The notes below the pieces were generated by a model, which saw nothing but the letters and a program-made list of their open reading frames with translations, was not told where the DNA came from and searched no databases. From Gammaproteobacteria bacterium (lineage in GTDB: Bacteria; Pseudomonadota; Gammaproteobacteria; SURF-13), in contig JACPZD010000035.1 of the NCBI GenBank assembly GCA_016195665.1, forward strand, positions 1-64,000: a DNA stretch of 64,000 nucleotides, given 5' to 3'. A program made the translations under genes and the position numbers. The stretch's first letter is position 1. Each line of letters begins with the position of its first letter. Of this stretch, positions 37,004 through 44,428 are shown piece by piece.

Positions 37004-38946
37004 CGCGCCTGCCCCCCGTTCCCCGTCGCTCCCAGGCGCGCCTGCTCCATCTGGATGAAGGCCATGAACACGTCCTCGATCCCGAGCGGCACTGTCTCGA
37101 TGTGCTGCACGCGATGGCCGGCCTGTTCGAGGCGCGCGAGCAGACGCGGGCGCGCGGCCGCGGCATCGTCCACCAGCAGATGCAGGCGGTCGCCGAAAAA
37201 CGAGGCCTGGACGCCGGGATCGTCGCCAAACAGCGCGAGCGCCGGAATCGGCTGATCGCACTCGAGCTCCAGCATCTCGCCGGCGCGCATGCCGGCGCGC
37301 AGTTCCTGCGGCGAACCGAGCGCGATCAGCCGGCCGTTATAGAGCAGCCCGAGGGTATGGCAGTGCTCGGCCTCGTCCATGTAATGGGTGGTCACGAACA
37401 CCGTCACGCCGCGCGCGGCGAGATCGCCGATCAGTTCCCAGAAGCGCCGCCGCGACAGCGGATCGACCCCGGCGGTGGGCTCGTCGAGGAACAGCACCCG
37501 CGGCTCGTGCAGCACGGCGCAGGCCAGCGCCAGGCGCTGCTTGATCCCGCCCGAGAGAGCGCGCGCGAGCCGGTCCTCCTCGCCGCGCAGGCCGGCAAGC
37601 TGCAAGGCCCAGTCGCGGCGCGTCGCCAGCCTGGCGCGCGGGACCTGGTACACACCGGCGAAGAAGTCGAGATTCTCGCCCACCGTCATGTCCTCGTAGA
37701 GCGAGAAGCGCTGCGACATGTAGCCGATGCGCGTGCGCAGCGCGCGCGCATCGGCGCCGAGCGCCACCCCGGCGACCGTCGCGCGGCCGGCGCTCGGCGC
37801 AAGCAGCCCGCACAGCATCTTGATGGTGGTGGTTTTGCCCGAGCCGTTCGGGCCCAGAAAGCCGAAAATCTCGCCGCGCCGCACCGTGAAGCTTACCCGG
37901 TCCACCGCGGTGAATTTGCCGAAACGCATGCTGATATCCTTCACCTCGACGGCCGGGCCGCCAGCGCCCAGCGGCATTTCGGCAGCGACTGCGACGGCGG
38001 GCGCGGCGACCGGCGCCACTGGCAGCAGCGCGACGAACACGTCCTCCAGACTCGGCGCGATGGCATGCACCGCCTCGACCTGTACCCCTTCGTGTGCAAG
38101 CGTCGCACGCCATTCGCCCTCGTCTCCGCCGCCTTCCGGCATCCGCAGGTGCAAACGTTCGCCGAACACGTAAGGCGCAGCCTGCGGCAGCGCGCGCTGC
38201 AGCGCGGCGAGTGCGCCGCGCTGCGGGCGCGCATCGACTTCATACATCTTTCCCGGCAAACCGGCGCGCAACTGCCCGGGCGCATCGCAGGCGATGAGAT
38301 GTCCATCATGCAGCAGCGCCACGCGCGTGCAGCGCTCCGCCTCATCCATGTAGGGGGTAGACACCACGATGGTGGTCCCTTCGGTGAGCGCCTGGTAGAG
38401 GATGTTCCAGAACTCGCGGCGCGATACCGGATCGACGCCAGTGGTCGGCTCGTCCAGGATCAGCAGCGGCGGCGCATGGATGAGGGCACAACACAGTGCG
38501 AGTTTCTTCTGCATGCCACCGGAGAGAAAGCGCGCCAGCCGGTCGCGATGCCGCTCAAGGTGTGCAAACGCCAGCAACCGCGCCTTGCGTTCGGCGCGCG
38601 CAGCTTCCGGTACCCGGTGCAGCGCGGCGAAAAAGTCCAGGTTCTCGTCCACCGTCAGACGCCCATAGAGACTGAATATCTGCGACATATAGCCGATGCG
38701 CGCGGTGATCTGCGTCGCCTCGCGCACGCTGTCGTAACCCAGCACCATCGCGTGCCCTGCGCTAGGGTCGAGAATGCCGGCAAGAATCTGCAGCGTCGTG
38801 GTTTTGCCGGCGCCGTCCGAGCCGAGCAGCCCGAACACCTCGCCGCGGCGGATCTTGAGATCGAGACCGCTGAGCACCGTCCGTTGTCCGTAGCGCCGGC
38901 CCAGCCCCCCGGCCTCGATCGCCCAGTCTACGGCAGGTGTGTTCAT
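37000..38946 (-). CDS. ABC exporter ATP-binding protein with two nucleotide-binding domains
   Basis: The 648-residue protein contains two ABC ATPase domains in one chain. Domain 1 has Walker A GSDGAGKTT (42-50), signature LSGGMQKKLAL and Walker B LLILDEPTTGVD. Domain 2 has GPNGSGKTT (about 365), LSGGIKQRLAL and VLFLDEPTAGVD. This double-domain type, with HlyD and two YhhJ-like permeases, matches the yhiI-rbbA-yhhJ type of locus. RbbA is linked to ribosomes in E. coli, but here no extra domain is visible. Substrate unknown. Confidence 0.92.
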   Translation of the reverse strand: MNTPAVDWAIEAGGLGRRYGQRTVLSGLDLKIRRGEVFGLLGSDGAGKTTTLQILAGILDPSAGHAMVLGYDSVREATQITARIGYMSQIFSLYGRLTVDENLDFFAALHRVPEAARAERKARLLAFAHLERHRDRLARFLSGGMQKKLALCCALIHAPPLLILDEPTTGVDPVSRREFWNILYQALTEGTTIVVSTPYMDEAERCTRVALLHDGHLIACDAPGQLRAGLPGKMYEVDARPQRGALAALQRALPQAAPYVFGERLHLRMPEGGGDEGEWRATLAHEGVQVEAVHAIAPSLEDVFVALLPVAPVAAPAVAVAAEMPLGAGGPAVEVKDISMRFGKFTAVDRVSFTVRRGEIFGFLGPNGSGKTTTIKMLCGLLAPSAGRATVAGVALGADARALRTRIGYMSQRFSLYEDMTVGENLDFFAGVYQVPRARLATRRDWALQLAGLRGEEDRLARALSGGIKQRLALACAVLHEPRVLFLDEPTAGVDPLSRRRFWELIGDLAARGVTVFVTTHYMDEAEHCHTLGLLYNGRLIALGSPQELRAGMRAGEMLELECDQPIPALALFGDDPGVQASFFGDRLHLLVDDAAAARPRLLARLEQAGHRVQHIETVPLGIEDVFMAFIQMEQARLGATGNGGQAR

Positions 38947-38948
38947 AG

Positions 38949-39908
38949 TTAGCGCGGCACCGTCAGTTTGTCCGGCCACGACGCCTCGGGCCTCCAGCGC
39001 ACCCAGGCGTCGGCCGGCATGCCGGGTTTGAGATAACCTTGCGGGTTGTCCACCGCGAGCACTACGCCGAACACCAGGCGTGCACGCTCGTCCGGCATGT
39101 GCACATCCTTGGGCGTGAACTGGGCGCGTTGGTCCACGCGCGCCACACGCGCATCGAAGTAGCGCTGCGGGAAGGCATCCACGCGCACACGCGCCGGGTC
39201 GTTGAGCTTGATCTTGCCGATCTCGCTCTCGGGCACGTAGATCTTGAACTCGATGCGCGTCAGATCGGCAAGCACGGCAATGGTCCGGCCCGGCGCGGCA
39301 AGCTCACCGGCCTCGATGCCCTTGGTGAGGATCGTGCCCGCGCTCGGCGCGCGGATCACGGTCTTGCCTATTTGCGAGCGCAGCAACTCGGCTTCGCGGC
39401 TCGCCGCCTCGCGGCTGGCCGCCGCCTGCGCCAACCGGGCGGCGAGCGTCTCGACCTGCCCGCGCGCCTCGCGCTGCTGGTTCTCGGCGCGGTCCAGCAT
39501 TTGCAAGGAGACGCTGCCGGTTTCGCGCAGCTTGCGATAGCGCGCGAAGTCTGCATCCGCAGTCTGCAAATGATGCCGTGCGGTGATTATCTGCTGTTCG
39601 ACCTGCGCTTGGGCGCGCTGCGCGGCGGCGGCGTTGGCCTCGGCCTGCCTGAGACGCGTCTTCAAGTCGGTCTCGTCGAGCTGCACCAGCAAGTCGTTCG
39701 CCTGTACCTCTCGCCCCTCGACCAGATTGCTTTCCAGCACCCGCCCGCCCACTTCGGCGCTCACCGTGATCTCGGTTGCCTCGATGCGTCCGTTACCGTA
39801 GAGAAATCCCTCCGGCAACGCCGGCGGCGACAACCACAGAAACAACGCATACGACGACGCCGCGAGTCCGATCATTCCTATTAATGTCCACAACCAGGTT
39901 TTTCGCAT
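38949..39908 (-). CDS. HlyD-family periplasmic adaptor
   Basis: From ATG 39908 (GGGAG upstream) the protein has 319 residues: membrane anchor (residues 4-22), a lipoyl-like half (GRVLESNLVEGREVQANDLL), a long coiled coil (about 75-165, rich in Ala, Gln and Arg), then IRAPSAGTILTKGIEAGE and a beta-barrel part. It links the inner-membrane ABC complex to the outer membrane or periplasm. Its stop is two bases before the ATPase gene. It heads the exporter operon. Confidence 0.9.
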   Translation of the reverse strand: MRKTWLWTLIGMIGLAASSYALFLWLSPPALPEGFLYGNGRIEATEITVSAEVGGRVLESNLVEGREVQANDLLVQLDETDLKTRLRQAEANAAAAQRAQAQVEQQIITARHHLQTADADFARYRKLRETGSVSLQMLDRAENQQREARGQVETLAARLAQAAASREAASREAELLRSQIGKTVIRAPSAGTILTKGIEAGELAAPGRTIAVLADLTRIEFKIYVPESEIGKIKLNDPARVRVDAFPQRYFDARVARVDQRAQFTPKDVHMPDERARLVFGVVLAVDNPQGYLKPGMPADAWVRWRPEASWPDKLTVPR

Positions 39909-39983
39909 CGCCGCTCCCATCAAATTTTCTGCCGGACATCCGGCAACCGGTTCATCTCGCGATTCATCGCACCCTCCTTGCGA

Positions 39984-40250
39984 CTACGGCTGTGCGCCAC
40001 CCCAGCGCCGCTGGAGAAAATTGTAGATCGGCACGTACACCAGTCCGGCATACACGCCGTACAGAAAACTCTCGGCGAGCCCCAGCAGGAAGCCCCACCA
40101 GGTGAGCCATTTGAACGCCGGCAGCACTTGCTCCAAGAACTCGTGCATGTGGAGGCTCTCCGGTGCCACCAAGCCGTAGATCACGCACACGACGAAGGTG
40201 ACCGCGCCCCACAACCCGAGCGCCCAGGAGACGAGTTTGATGTTTAGCAT
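39984..40250 (-). CDS. DUF5676 family membrane protein (copy B)
   Basis: The 88-residue protein differs from copy A (31220-31486) at only a handful of positions (for example VVCVIYGLVAPES for IVCVIYGVVTPES) and ends WGGAQP. The DNA is also about nine-tenths identical by eye, so the two copies separated recently. GGAGA lies before the ATG. Function unknown. Confidence 0.85.
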   Translation of the reverse strand: MLNIKLVSWALGLWGAVTFVVCVIYGLVAPESLHMHEFLEQVLPAFKWLTWWGFLLGLAESFLYGVYAGLVYVPIYNFLQRRWGGAQP

Positions 40251-40261
40251 GATAGTTCTCC

Positions 40262-40456
40262 TCAGTGTTGATGGCCTTGTGGCTTGTCCTTGCCCGGTTC
40301 TTCTCCGCCCGAGGGCCGTTGATCGTCCCCGCCACAACAGCCGCCGTGACCCCCATGGCCTCCGCGCCCCCCATGCCCGCCGTGGCCAAACAGATGCATG
40401 CCGATGAATAGGACAAAAACCACAACCCATATCCAGTTCTGCGCTAACCAGGCCAT
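40262..40456 (-). CDS. Small His/Gly-rich membrane protein (DUF2933-like, copy B)
   Basis: The 64-residue protein reads MAWLAQNWIWVVVFVLFIGM then HLFGHGGHGGRGGHGGHGGC and ends in KDKPQGHQH, the same tail as copy A at 31498. A GHGGCCGG stretch adds two cysteines. I set the start at 40456, after GAGGAGG. Likely a metal-binding membrane peptide that works with DUF5676. Confidence 0.8.
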   Translation of the reverse strand: MAWLAQNWIWVVVFVLFIGMHLFGHGGHGGRGGHGGHGGCCGGDDQRPSGGEEPGKDKPQGHQH

Positions 40457-40457
40457 A

Positions 40458-40580
40458 TCACACCTCCTCAATCACGCCCAAACGATCGCGTGGCGCGTCT
40501 CGCGCTCGTCCACTGCGCTCCAGCGCCACGACAACCACGACGATCCAGAATGCCCACCCACAAGGCATGCGCCCCATCAT
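40458..40580 (-). CDS. Possible 40-residue small membrane protein
   Basis: The frame MMGRMPCGWAFWIVVVVVAL followed by a basic tail would make one membrane helix. GTGAGGG precedes the ATG and its stop lies two bases before the next gene's start, as in an operon. The charged tail and short length leave doubt about whether it is real. Confidence 0.35.
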   Translation of the reverse strand: MMGRMPCGWAFWIVVVVVALERSGRARDAPRDRLGVIEEV

Positions 40581-40594
40581 ACCCTCACAGCCTC

Positions 40595-41113
40595 TCAAAA
40601 AAAGCACCAGGGCGGGCTGACCTCCAGACCCTCGATCTCCCACTCCTCGGCCTCGTGCACGAAGGCGCGCTTCAGCCGTTCCGTCCAGCCTTCACCCAAG
40701 CGCACGCCCGCCGCGGGTGAGGGCGGCCTCGATCTCGTCGGCGCTCACCTGCAACAAATCGTAGGTGATCTCGATCACCTCGCCTGTAATAGACACTTGT
40801 GCAACACTCGTGAGACTGCGCAACACCTCTCCACGATCGCCGCCCCTTCACCCGGCAGCGGCCGGGTCAGGCGCAGGCGCCGCCGCTTGAGGATGGATTT
40901 CACGTCTTGCTTCGGCGCCTTCACGCCCGGATATCCGATGTACAAATGCGGATGCGCGAGGAAGCGTGCCCGGCATTGCTCGGAATAGAAGGGAAACTCC
41001 ATCTGCTGGTGGACAAGCGCATGTTGCCCAGGCGCCACCTTCATGCCGCAGACCGGTCTCGGACTGTTCGACCCCCTTTGCTCACAGATAAGCTCCTCGC
41101 GCTTTACGCCCAC
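40595..41113 (-). pseudogene. YHS-HMA two-domain protein with two frameshifts
   Basis: The first frame carries a YHS-like part (RPVCGMKVAPGQHALVHQQM, then EFPFYSEQCRARFLAHPHLY). After GEGAAIVE the sense moves to another frame, EVLRSLTSVAQVSITGEVIE then ITYDLLQVSADEIEAALTRGG, an HMA-like half, and then to a third, EGWTERLKRAFVHEAEEWEI, ending WCFF at 40595. Two single-base changes would restore one protein of about 165 residues. The start codon is unclear. It is a decayed metal-binding protein. Confidence 0.6.
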
Positions 41114-41143
41114 ACTGCGTCGGCGGCGAACTTGCTGTCTCTA

Positions 41144-41242
41144 TCATGTCATGAGTCTCCCTAACTCAGCCATGCGGTCGGACGCACCGTGATCGGCGGC
41201 CGCTTCCGGTTGGAACAGGTAGTCGAGGTTGCATACGCTCAT
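41144..41242 (-). pseudogene. N-terminal relic of an acetyltransferase / CoA-ligase-like gene
   Basis: The 32-codon frame begins MSVCNLDYLFQPE and contains HGASDRMAELG. Proteins of the ADP-forming acyl-CoA synthetase or Pat-type acetyltransferase family typically begin NLDxLFxPxSVAVIGASDRPxSLG, so this looks like their worn first exon-sized piece, ending in TGA after GRLMT. The rest is gone. The match is short, so this is tentative. Confidence 0.4.
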
Positions 41243-41266
41243 AGCGATGCGCCCGGTGCGCAGGAC

Positions 41267-42364
41267 CTATTCCCGGCCTTGCCCGTCCGGCGGCTGTGCG
41301 GCGGCCGCTTGCGCCTGCGTCTCCTCCAGCCACTCGCGCCATACCGCCATCAGCACGGCGAGGATCACCGGACCGAGGAACAGCCCGACCAGGCCGAAGG
41401 CCGCCAGGCCGCCGAGCACGCCGAACATGACCAGCAGGAACGGGATGCGGGTGGCGCTGCTGATCACCAGGGGGCGGATCAGGTTGTCCACCCAGCTCAC
41501 CACCAGCACGCCCCACAGCAGCAGACCGGCGCCGGCGGCCACTTGGCCTTGGAGCAGCAGCCACACGCCGATCGAGCCCCACACGAAAGGCGTGCCGAAC
41601 GGAATCAGCGCGACCAGCGCGGTCAGCGCGGCGAGCAACACCGGCGCCTGGACTCCCGCGGCCCAGTAGCCCAGGCCGGCGAGCGCGCCCTGCGCCAGCG
41701 CGGTCAGCACCAAACCATACACCACGGCCTTGGTGGTGACGCCGACGGCGGCGAGGTAGGCATCCACCCGCGCGCCCACGAAGTGGTGCAGCACGCGCCG
41801 AACCTGGCTGAGCAGGCTCTCGCCGTCGCGGTAGAAAAAGAACACGGCGACCAGGGCGAGGCCGAGCTTGGCGGCGTTGCGCCCCACCCCGCCCAGAAGA
41901 TTCATGAGCTCGTCGGTGCGCTGCTCGACCCAATGCCCGATCTGCGCCCGCACCGCGGCCGGATCCGCGGCGAGCTGATCGAGGAATTCCTGCAGCCACT
42001 CGCCCAGCCAGGGAATTCCCGCGATGAACTCCGGCAGCGGGTGCGGCCCCTGCGCCAGATAGGCCGCCACCGCCGCGTAGGCGGCGGTCAGCTCGCCGCG
42101 CAGCAGGGCGATCAGCCATAGCAGCGGCAGCACGAACGCCGCCGTCAGCAGCAGCGTCATGATGAGCGCGCTGCCCGTGGCATTGCCACGCAGCAGCAGG
42201 CGCAGCCGCGCGTACAGCGGCCAGGTGGCATAGGCGAGAATGACGGCCCAGGCCACCGGAACCAGGAACAGGTGCAGCACGGCGTAGCTGAGGACAACCA
42301 GTCCGCCCAGCAGCAGGCCAAGGATGATGCGGCGCGTCAGGGTCGCGGCGACGAGATCGCTCAT
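41267..42364 (-). CDS. AI-2E (PerM) family membrane transporter
   Basis: The 365-residue protein has eight predicted helices with the AI-2E family features: paired N-terminal helices, a periplasmic helical part (GIPWLGEWLQEFLDQLAADP), then LIPFGTPFVWGSIGVW and LVVSWVDNLIRPLVIS, and FLGPVILAVLMAVWREW at the end. The family includes PerM, YdiK and Na+/H+ antiporters; the name does not establish autoinducer transport. Its ATG overlaps the stop-side of the AhpD-like gene (ATGA). Confidence 0.88.
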   Translation of the reverse strand: MSDLVAATLTRRIILGLLLGGLVVLSYAVLHLFLVPVAWAVILAYATWPLYARLRLLLRGNATGSALIMTLLLTAAFVLPLLWLIALLRGELTAAYAAVAAYLAQGPHPLPEFIAGIPWLGEWLQEFLDQLAADPAAVRAQIGHWVEQRTDELMNLLGGVGRNAAKLGLALVAVFFFYRDGESLLSQVRRVLHHFVGARVDAYLAAVGVTTKAVVYGLVLTALAQGALAGLGYWAAGVQAPVLLAALTALVALIPFGTPFVWGSIGVWLLLQGQVAAGAGLLLWGVLVVSWVDNLIRPLVISSATRIPFLLVMFGVLGGLAAFGLVGLFLGPVILAVLMAVWREWLEETQAQAAAAQPPDGQGRE

Positions 42365-42951
42365 CGGCAGCTCTCTCCGCTCACGTCACTTCGCGCCTTG
42401 GGCTGCGGCGCCGCGTGGCAGAAGCCCTGCGGCTCGACGCCCAGGGCCGCGTTGAACTTGCTCGACAGGTTCTGGAACGCGACGAGCGCGGTGATCTCGA
42501 TGACGGCGTCGTCGTCGAAGTGATGCCGCAGCCGCGTGAGGTGCTCGTGCGTCACTTGCCGCTCCGGGTACGTGACCGCCTCGGCATAGGCGAGCGCCGC
42601 CTTCTCGCGCTCGCTGAAGAGCGCGCTCTCCTCGAAGCGCTCGAGCGCGGCGAGCCGTTCGAGGTCGCCGCCGCGTTTGAGCACCAGGGCCGAGTTGATG
42701 TCCACGCAGAAGCGGCACCAATTGATCTGCGACACCCGCACCGTGACGAGCGAGCGCAACACCGGCTCGATCGGTGAAGCGCGCCGGTCGAGCGCGCCGT
42801 AGAGCGTGGCCACGCCGAGGAACACCCTCGGGCTGCGGCCCCAGAGCCTCGCGGGCTCCAGCACGGCGCCGTACTTGCGTCGCTGATTCCAGAAGAACAG
42901 CCGCACGTACCAGGGGAAATGATGTTGTGCAGGCGTGGTGATGAAGGGCAT
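42361..42951 (-). CDS. Carboxymuconolactone decarboxylase / AhpD-like protein
   Basis: The 196-residue protein has the AhpD-like helical core with WCRFCVDINSALVL (CxxC), followed by LERFEESALFSEREKAALAYAEA and VIEITALVAFQNLSSKFN. In AhpD the CxxC reduces peroxiredoxin partners; here the usual histidine after the CxxC is replaced by Asn, so the activity is uncertain. GAGAGG precedes the start. The last bases are also found as a relic near 6290-6330. Confidence 0.8.
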   Translation of the reverse strand: MPFITTPAQHHFPWYVRLFFWNQRRKYGAVLEPARLWGRSPRVFLGVATLYGALDRRASPIEPVLRSLVTVRVSQINWCRFCVDINSALVLKRGGDLERLAALERFEESALFSEREKAALAYAEAVTYPERQVTHEHLTRLRHHFDDDAVIEITALVAFQNLSSKFNAALGVEPQGFCHAAPQPKARSDVSGESCR

Positions 42952-42962
42952 GGCTGTACCTC

Positions 42963-43613
42963 TCAAGGCTCGCGCTGGCGCAGCCACGAAAGATGCGGGA
43001 TGAATGCCGGAGTGCGCACGGCGTAACGTGCGTATTGCTCGCCGAACTCGGCGGCGATTTCGCGCTCCTCGCGCCGCGCCAGGCGCACATACATGTACGC
43101 CAGCACCGGGAACATGGCGAGCGTAAGCAGCGTCGGCCACTGCAGCAGGAAGCCGAACATGATGAGCACGAAGGCGAGGTACTGCGGATGGCGGATGCGC
43201 GCGTACGGGCCCGTGGTGGCGAGCGCGTGCGCCTGCTGCGCCGCGTACAGCACCTTCCACGCAGCGGCCAGCAGCCAGAAGCCACCTCCAATGAGCGCCA
43301 TGCTCAAGACATGGAAAGGCCCCCAATGGGGATTGGTGCGCCAGCCGGCTAGCATCTCCAGGATGTGACCGGCATCGTGCGAAAACCAGTCGATGCCGGG
43401 GTAACGCCTCTGCAACCAGCCGGAGAGCAGATAAAGAGTGAGGGGGAAGCCGTACATCTCGGTGAACAGGGCCACGATGAACGCCGAGTAGGCGCCGAAG
43501 GAACGCCAGTCGCGCGAAGTCTTCGGCCGGGTGAAGCTGAAGGCAAAAATAATAAAAACGAGCGAGTTGATAATGACCAGCGCCCACAGTCCGTAATCGG
43601 GCATGTCACTCAT
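42963..43613 (-). CDS. Isoprenylcysteine carboxyl methyltransferase (ICMT)-like membrane protein
   Basis: The 216-residue membrane protein has five helices and the SAM-binding end of ICMT/PEMT-type enzymes: GPYARIRHPQYLAFVLIMFG, then a REEREIAAEFGEQYARY motif and TPAFIP. Bacterial members are mostly of unknown substrate, often found near metal genes. AGAGGAG lies upstream, and the start overlaps the end of the broken DUF2933 gene. Confidence 0.85.
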   Translation of the reverse strand: MSDMPDYGLWALVIINSLVFIIFAFSFTRPKTSRDWRSFGAYSAFIVALFTEMYGFPLTLYLLSGWLQRRYPGIDWFSHDAGHILEMLAGWRTNPHWGPFHVLSMALIGGGFWLLAAAWKVLYAAQQAHALATTGPYARIRHPQYLAFVLIMFGFLLQWPTLLTLAMFPVLAYMYVRLARREEREIAAEFGEQYARYAVRTPAFIPHLSWLRQREP

Positions 43614-43870
43614 GCTTGTCTCCTCTATGCTGTTGATGGTTTCCAGCCTGTCCGCCTGAGCTTTCGCTGCTTTGCGGGGCATGATTGCCATGTCCGCCGT
43701 GAAAAAAATGCAGCAGGGGACAGGCAAGCAGCAGCAGGAAAGGCAGAATGCCGAACAGATGCACCCGGTGTTCCGTGAATAAGGAAGAACGCGACGATGG
43801 CGAGGAAGGCGAGCAGTATCAGTCCCGACTTGGAACGCAGCCAGTTGCCGGATTGTTGTTCATGTTCCAT
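43606..43870 (-). pseudogene. DUF2933 family protein with a frameshift
   Basis: ATG 43870 (AAGGAG eight bases upstream) opens MEHEQQSGNWLRSKSGLILL then AFLAIVAFFLI. In the codon run that follows, one extra C puts the family's continuation in the next frame: TEHRVHLFGILPFLLLLACP, then LLHFFHGGHGNHAPQ and a stop at 43606, which overlaps the ICMT start. The second half carries the His-rich end typical of DUF2933. As it stands the frame continues to an unrelated stop at 43625. Confidence 0.7.
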
Positions 43871-43873
43871 GGA

Positions 43874-44014
43874 GGCCTCTCCTTTTTTGCTTTGTGGTCT
43901 CAAACCCCCAGTGCTACCGGCGCGCTTCACCCCGGCGGGATACGAGTAGATATGCGCCGCCGCAAACGCGACGCCCCAGAGCAACAAGCAGCCGGCATTT
44001 TTCAAGGTATCCAT
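43874..44014 (-). other. In-frame leader-like stretch upstream of the DUF2933 gene
   Basis: A frame starting MDTLKNAGCLLLWGVAFAAA at 44014 runs without a stop into the DUF2933 start. It has a hydrophobic helix but no family I know. It may be the front of a separate small gene that lost its end, or a non-coding stretch. Confidence 0.3.
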
Positions 44015-44029
44015 ATCCCTGACGTCACC

Positions 44030-44284
44030 TCACCGCAGTCTTTTGCTCCAGAATCCCCACGCGATTCCATAAAGCGCGCCGAGCACAAAACCGACGGCGG
44101 TGAACAGCACGAACCCCGCCAGGAAAGCGAGGGGGCTGCCGGAGATCGGCCACGGGCTGACCGGCGCAAGCAGGACGAGCAGCCCGAAGGGCGGAAACAG
44201 CACATCGAAAATGGCGCATAAGATATACGCCACACCCAGAGTCGTAGCCAGCGAAAACGCATGCACTTTCCAGAAGTCATTCAT
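44030..44284 (-). CDS. Small membrane protein, probably DUF5676-related
   Basis: The 84-residue protein has two long hydrophobic segments (VAYILCAIFDVLFPPFGLLV and GFVLFTAVGFVLGALYGIAW) and begins MNDFWKVHAFSLATTLG, a layout like the DUF5676 proteins but with little direct identity. TAAGGAGG gives a strong ribosome site. It is the third small two-helix protein next to DUF2933-type genes. Confidence 0.6.
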   Translation of the reverse strand: MNDFWKVHAFSLATTLGVAYILCAIFDVLFPPFGLLVLLAPVSPWPISGSPLAFLAGFVLFTAVGFVLGALYGIAWGFWSKRLR

Positions 44285-44387
44285 GACACACCTCCTTAAA
44301 TATTATTGGTTCCATAAGCGACGCGGCTACTTGCCTGGCCACCTGATGCTCCAGCATCTGTCCCGTCATTTCCTCCATCATCCCCAT
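44277..44387 (-). pseudogene. Met-rich short ORF, possible relic
   Basis: A 36-residue frame reads MGMMEEMTGQMLEHQVARQV and ends by overlapping the next gene. The run resembles the C-terminal MMEDMMEQMIEHQG of the Met-rich protein at 47371-47829, so it may be the tail of a second copy. The evidence is a short similarity only. Confidence 0.35.
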
Positions 44388-44428
44388 TCGTTTTTCGGGT
44401 ATAGGTCTTTTTCCATGTGTGCCAAGCC

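Noticed and set aside
34734-38952. Long plus-strand frames opposite the ABC exporter genes
   Set aside because: Antisense shadows; Walker and signature motifs lie on the minus strand.
41267-42364. Quorum-signal export by the AI-2E family protein
   Set aside because: The family name is historical; members do other transport, and no luxS or signal gene is nearby.
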